From the NCBI GenBank assembly GCA_003851245.1, contig BHEP01000001.1, positions 62,001-126,000 on the forward strand: a stretch of DNA of 64,000 bases, in the 5' to 3' direction. This DNA comes from Bacteroidales bacterium. Lineage in GTDB: Bacteria > Bacteroidota > Bacteroidia > Bacteroidales > Azobacteroidaceae. A model generated the notes under the pieces. The model ran no database searches. It saw nothing but the letters and a program-made list of their open reading frames with translations, and was not told where the DNA came from. Below are positions 62,596-64,000 of the stretch, in pieces. The translations under genes were made by a program, and so were the position numbers. Numbering within the stretch: the stretch's first letter is position 1; the number at the start of each line of letters is the position of its first letter.

Positions 62596-64000
62596 TTATT
62601 CTGTCTTTTGCTTGTTGCTCATCTTTAAGAACTCCGAAAATGGCTCTTCTTTACAAGCATTGGGTGGCCTAATACGCAATACGTGGGCTATAGTTGCTGC
62701 AATTCCATTGGCTTTTACCTGTCTAAAAATATCGGCTCTAGGCAAATTATTGCCATAAAACACAGCAGGCGTAAGTATGGCATTGTTGCGAATTGGCTTT
62801 ATTTGTTGCTTATTTTGCTCATCCATAATCATCCAACCAGGCTGCAGCTCCAAATATAAATCGCCACTTATTTTTTTATACATGCCATTTCTGAAGGCTT
62901 GATTTCCTTCGTCTCGGGTATCGAAAAGCAATTGTCCAAAAGTTGTTACATTTTGTACGCCACTAAATTGGGCAACAAATTCTGCCGACTTCTGTTGCAA
63001 ATCATTAAAATCAATCTTCGCAGTTTCAATCAATTTCCTATTAAAATATATCTGCTCATTGTAGTATCCCTCTACCCAATTTCCATGACCATAAATAGCC
63101 ATCAAATACATATTTAAGAGGGCGGTGCATCTTTTAGGAAAAAACTCCCCCTTGGGCTTCAGCAAGCCTGTATTATTGGTGCTGCTGTCAAAATATCCTG
63201 TGGAGGTAAGGACAATCAAGGTATGTTTGATTCCCACATTTTTTTCTATTAAATCGAGTAGGCGCTCTATTTCCTTATCCAAACGGGCATAAGTATCCTG
63301 TATTTCTAGGCTAAAGTCCTTGTCTGCAACCTCAGCATAGTTTCCTGCATAGTAGCTTATTGACAGCATATCGGGGTTTGTTCTTTTGCCAAGATCAGCA
63401 AATTGAATAAACTTCGCAAAAAGGTTGGTAATCTCTGTATTTACGTAAGGAGAAGATTTTATTCTATGGAATTTATTTTTATCATTTTTATCAAATGAAT
63501 ATTTAAAATCCTTGGTATCTTTGCTATACGGAAAGGCCGTGTACTGAGCCAGGTGGGCGGGAGTCCAGGTTTCGTTATTAGCCTTATTGGAAAGCCCTTC
63601 GCTGGTATTGTGCCTGTCTACATACCACGGCACGTTTTTATAGAAGGTAGAAGTTGCCCATTTCCCATTATAGTCATCTATCCAAAAAGCGGCATTGGCG
63701 AGAGTGCCTGCAGACAAAATAGCAGCATTGGCATCGTGGGCTATGGAGTATACATCACTTCGGCCATCGCTTGCCAACTTCAATTCGTCGCCAAGGGTAG
63801 TGGTCTGCAAGGGCAGGGGGGAGAAAGTTTCGGAAGTATAGTTGCCCATGTAAGCGGGATCATAGATAATGGAGACTTCTCTTTTTTCTTCAAAATCATA
63901 TTTTTTGTCACCAACAATTCCATGGTAGGAGGGATTGGCTCCCGTATGAAGGCTGGCAGTGGATGCCGCCTGACTGAGCTGTGGAAAATCAAATCTGGTA
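62596..64000 (-). CDS. Alkaline phosphatase family protein (type I phosphodiesterase/PafA-like), N-terminus beyond window
   Basis: The frame stays open from 64000; an internal Met at 63849 is not the start. Upstream codons read STASLHTGANPSYHGIVG, the conserved post-nucleophile segment of exported AP-superfamily phosphatases. Later metal-ligand regions appear as DMLSISYYAGNYAEVADKD and LIVLTSTGYFDSS. In PafA-like proteins the latter would read SDHG; here it is STGYF, so a ligand may be altered. About 468 codons are visible. Family members are periplasmic phosphate-releasing enzymes. The N-terminal signal and nucleophile lie outside. Confidence 0.82.
   Translation of the reverse strand, partial: TRFDFPQLSQAASTASLHTGANPSYHGIVGDKKYDFEEKREVSIIYDPAYMGNYTSETFSPLPLQTTTLGDELKLASDGRSDVYSIAHDANAAILSAGTLANAAFWIDDYNGKWATSTFYKNVPWYVDRHNTSEGLSNKANNETWTPAHLAQYTAFPYSKDTKDFKYSFDKNDKNKFHRIKSSPYVNTEITNLFAKFIQFADLGKRTNPDMLSISYYAGNYAEVADKDFSLEIQDTYARLDKEIERLLDLIEKNVGIKHTLIVLTSTGYFDSSTNNTGLLKPKGEFFPKRCTALLNMYLMAIYGHGNWVEGYYNEQIYFNRKLIETAKIDFNDLQQKSAEFVAQFSGVQNVTTFGQLLFDTRDEGNQAFRNGMYKKISGDLYLELQPGWMIMDEQNKQQIKPIRNNAILTPAVFYGNNLPRADIFRQVKANGIAATIAHVLRIRPPNACKEEPFSEFLKMSNKQKTE

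Overview
The window reads as chromosomal DNA of a Bacteroidota bacterium, most likely order Bacteroidales. The case rests on gene content and promoter style, because there is no rRNA here. Many genes are preceded by a TAnnTTTG -7 box, sometimes with a TTG/TTTG about 18-20 nt upstream, and Shine-Dalgarno sites are weak or absent. Typical Bacteroidales blocks are present: acpP-fabF-rnc, DUF5063 / 3'-5' exonuclease / rRNA methyltransferase, ftsX-DUF3098-uppP-truB-queA, a short kbl-tdh pair, a single-chain PurL, a 1102-residue SecA and a succinate/acetate CoA-transferase. Both window ends cut genes: an ECF sigma factor at base 1 and an alkaline-phosphatase-family protein at base 64000.

Layout. 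1-5.3 kb: partial sigma factor, initiator tRNA, TetR-fabG-pseudouridine synthase, then the DUF5063/exonuclease/methyltransferase operon. 5.3-13.4 kb: a small RNA gene, a membrane-anchored MutS-like ATPase, a lipoprotein M48 protease, rnc/fabF/acpP, purN, and an outer-membrane protein overlapping hemW. 13.4-14.1 kb: a scar with an IS3-type transposase remnant and an imperfect inverted repeat. 14.1-19.9 kb: an ECF sigma/anti-sigma/periplasmic stress module, a YgjP-like protease, a cytoplasmic GH13 enzyme, a patatin and an N-carbamoylputrescine amidase homologue. 19.9-24.7 kb: wza-wzc and a GH3-family enzyme. 25-37 kb: threonine breakdown (kbl, tdh), mutL, a DUF1016 nuclease on its own promoter, serB with a three-gene glycan/lipid operon, a lytic transglycosylase and trmN6. 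37-45 kb: a lipid kinase, purL, a DEAD-box-type helicase and metK. 45-51 kb: folK, queA, truB, uppP, DUF3098, ftsX, miaB. 51-64 kb: a second small RNA gene, CoA-transferase, a HEAT/DUF1080 protein with a Gfo/Idh/MocA oxidoreductase, DUF2461, secA and a phosphatase.

How the genes work together. Several clusters are functional units: fatty-acid synthesis (fabG; acpP-fabF), threonine to glycine plus acetyl-CoA (tdh then kbl), envelope biogenesis (uppP, ftsX, secA, wza/wzc), RNA modification (truB, queA, miaB, rlm-like, trmN6, RluA-like) and probable 3-keto-sugar metabolism (DUF1080 with Gfo/Idh/MocA).

The most notable non-coding signals are: a SAM-II-like aptamer in a long metK leader; a 49/51-nt structured element present twice in operon intercistronic gaps about 31 kb apart, with base changes that keep its helices; two independent small-RNA genes that look related to each other; a (TTAC)10 microsatellite before a metalloprotease gene; and a DNA repeat that encodes the Tyr-Gly tail of the Wzc kinase. 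I found no CRISPR array, no intact prophage, and no multi-gene system that I would call clearly new. The best candidates for something undescribed are the paired 49/51-nt element and the small-RNA pair.
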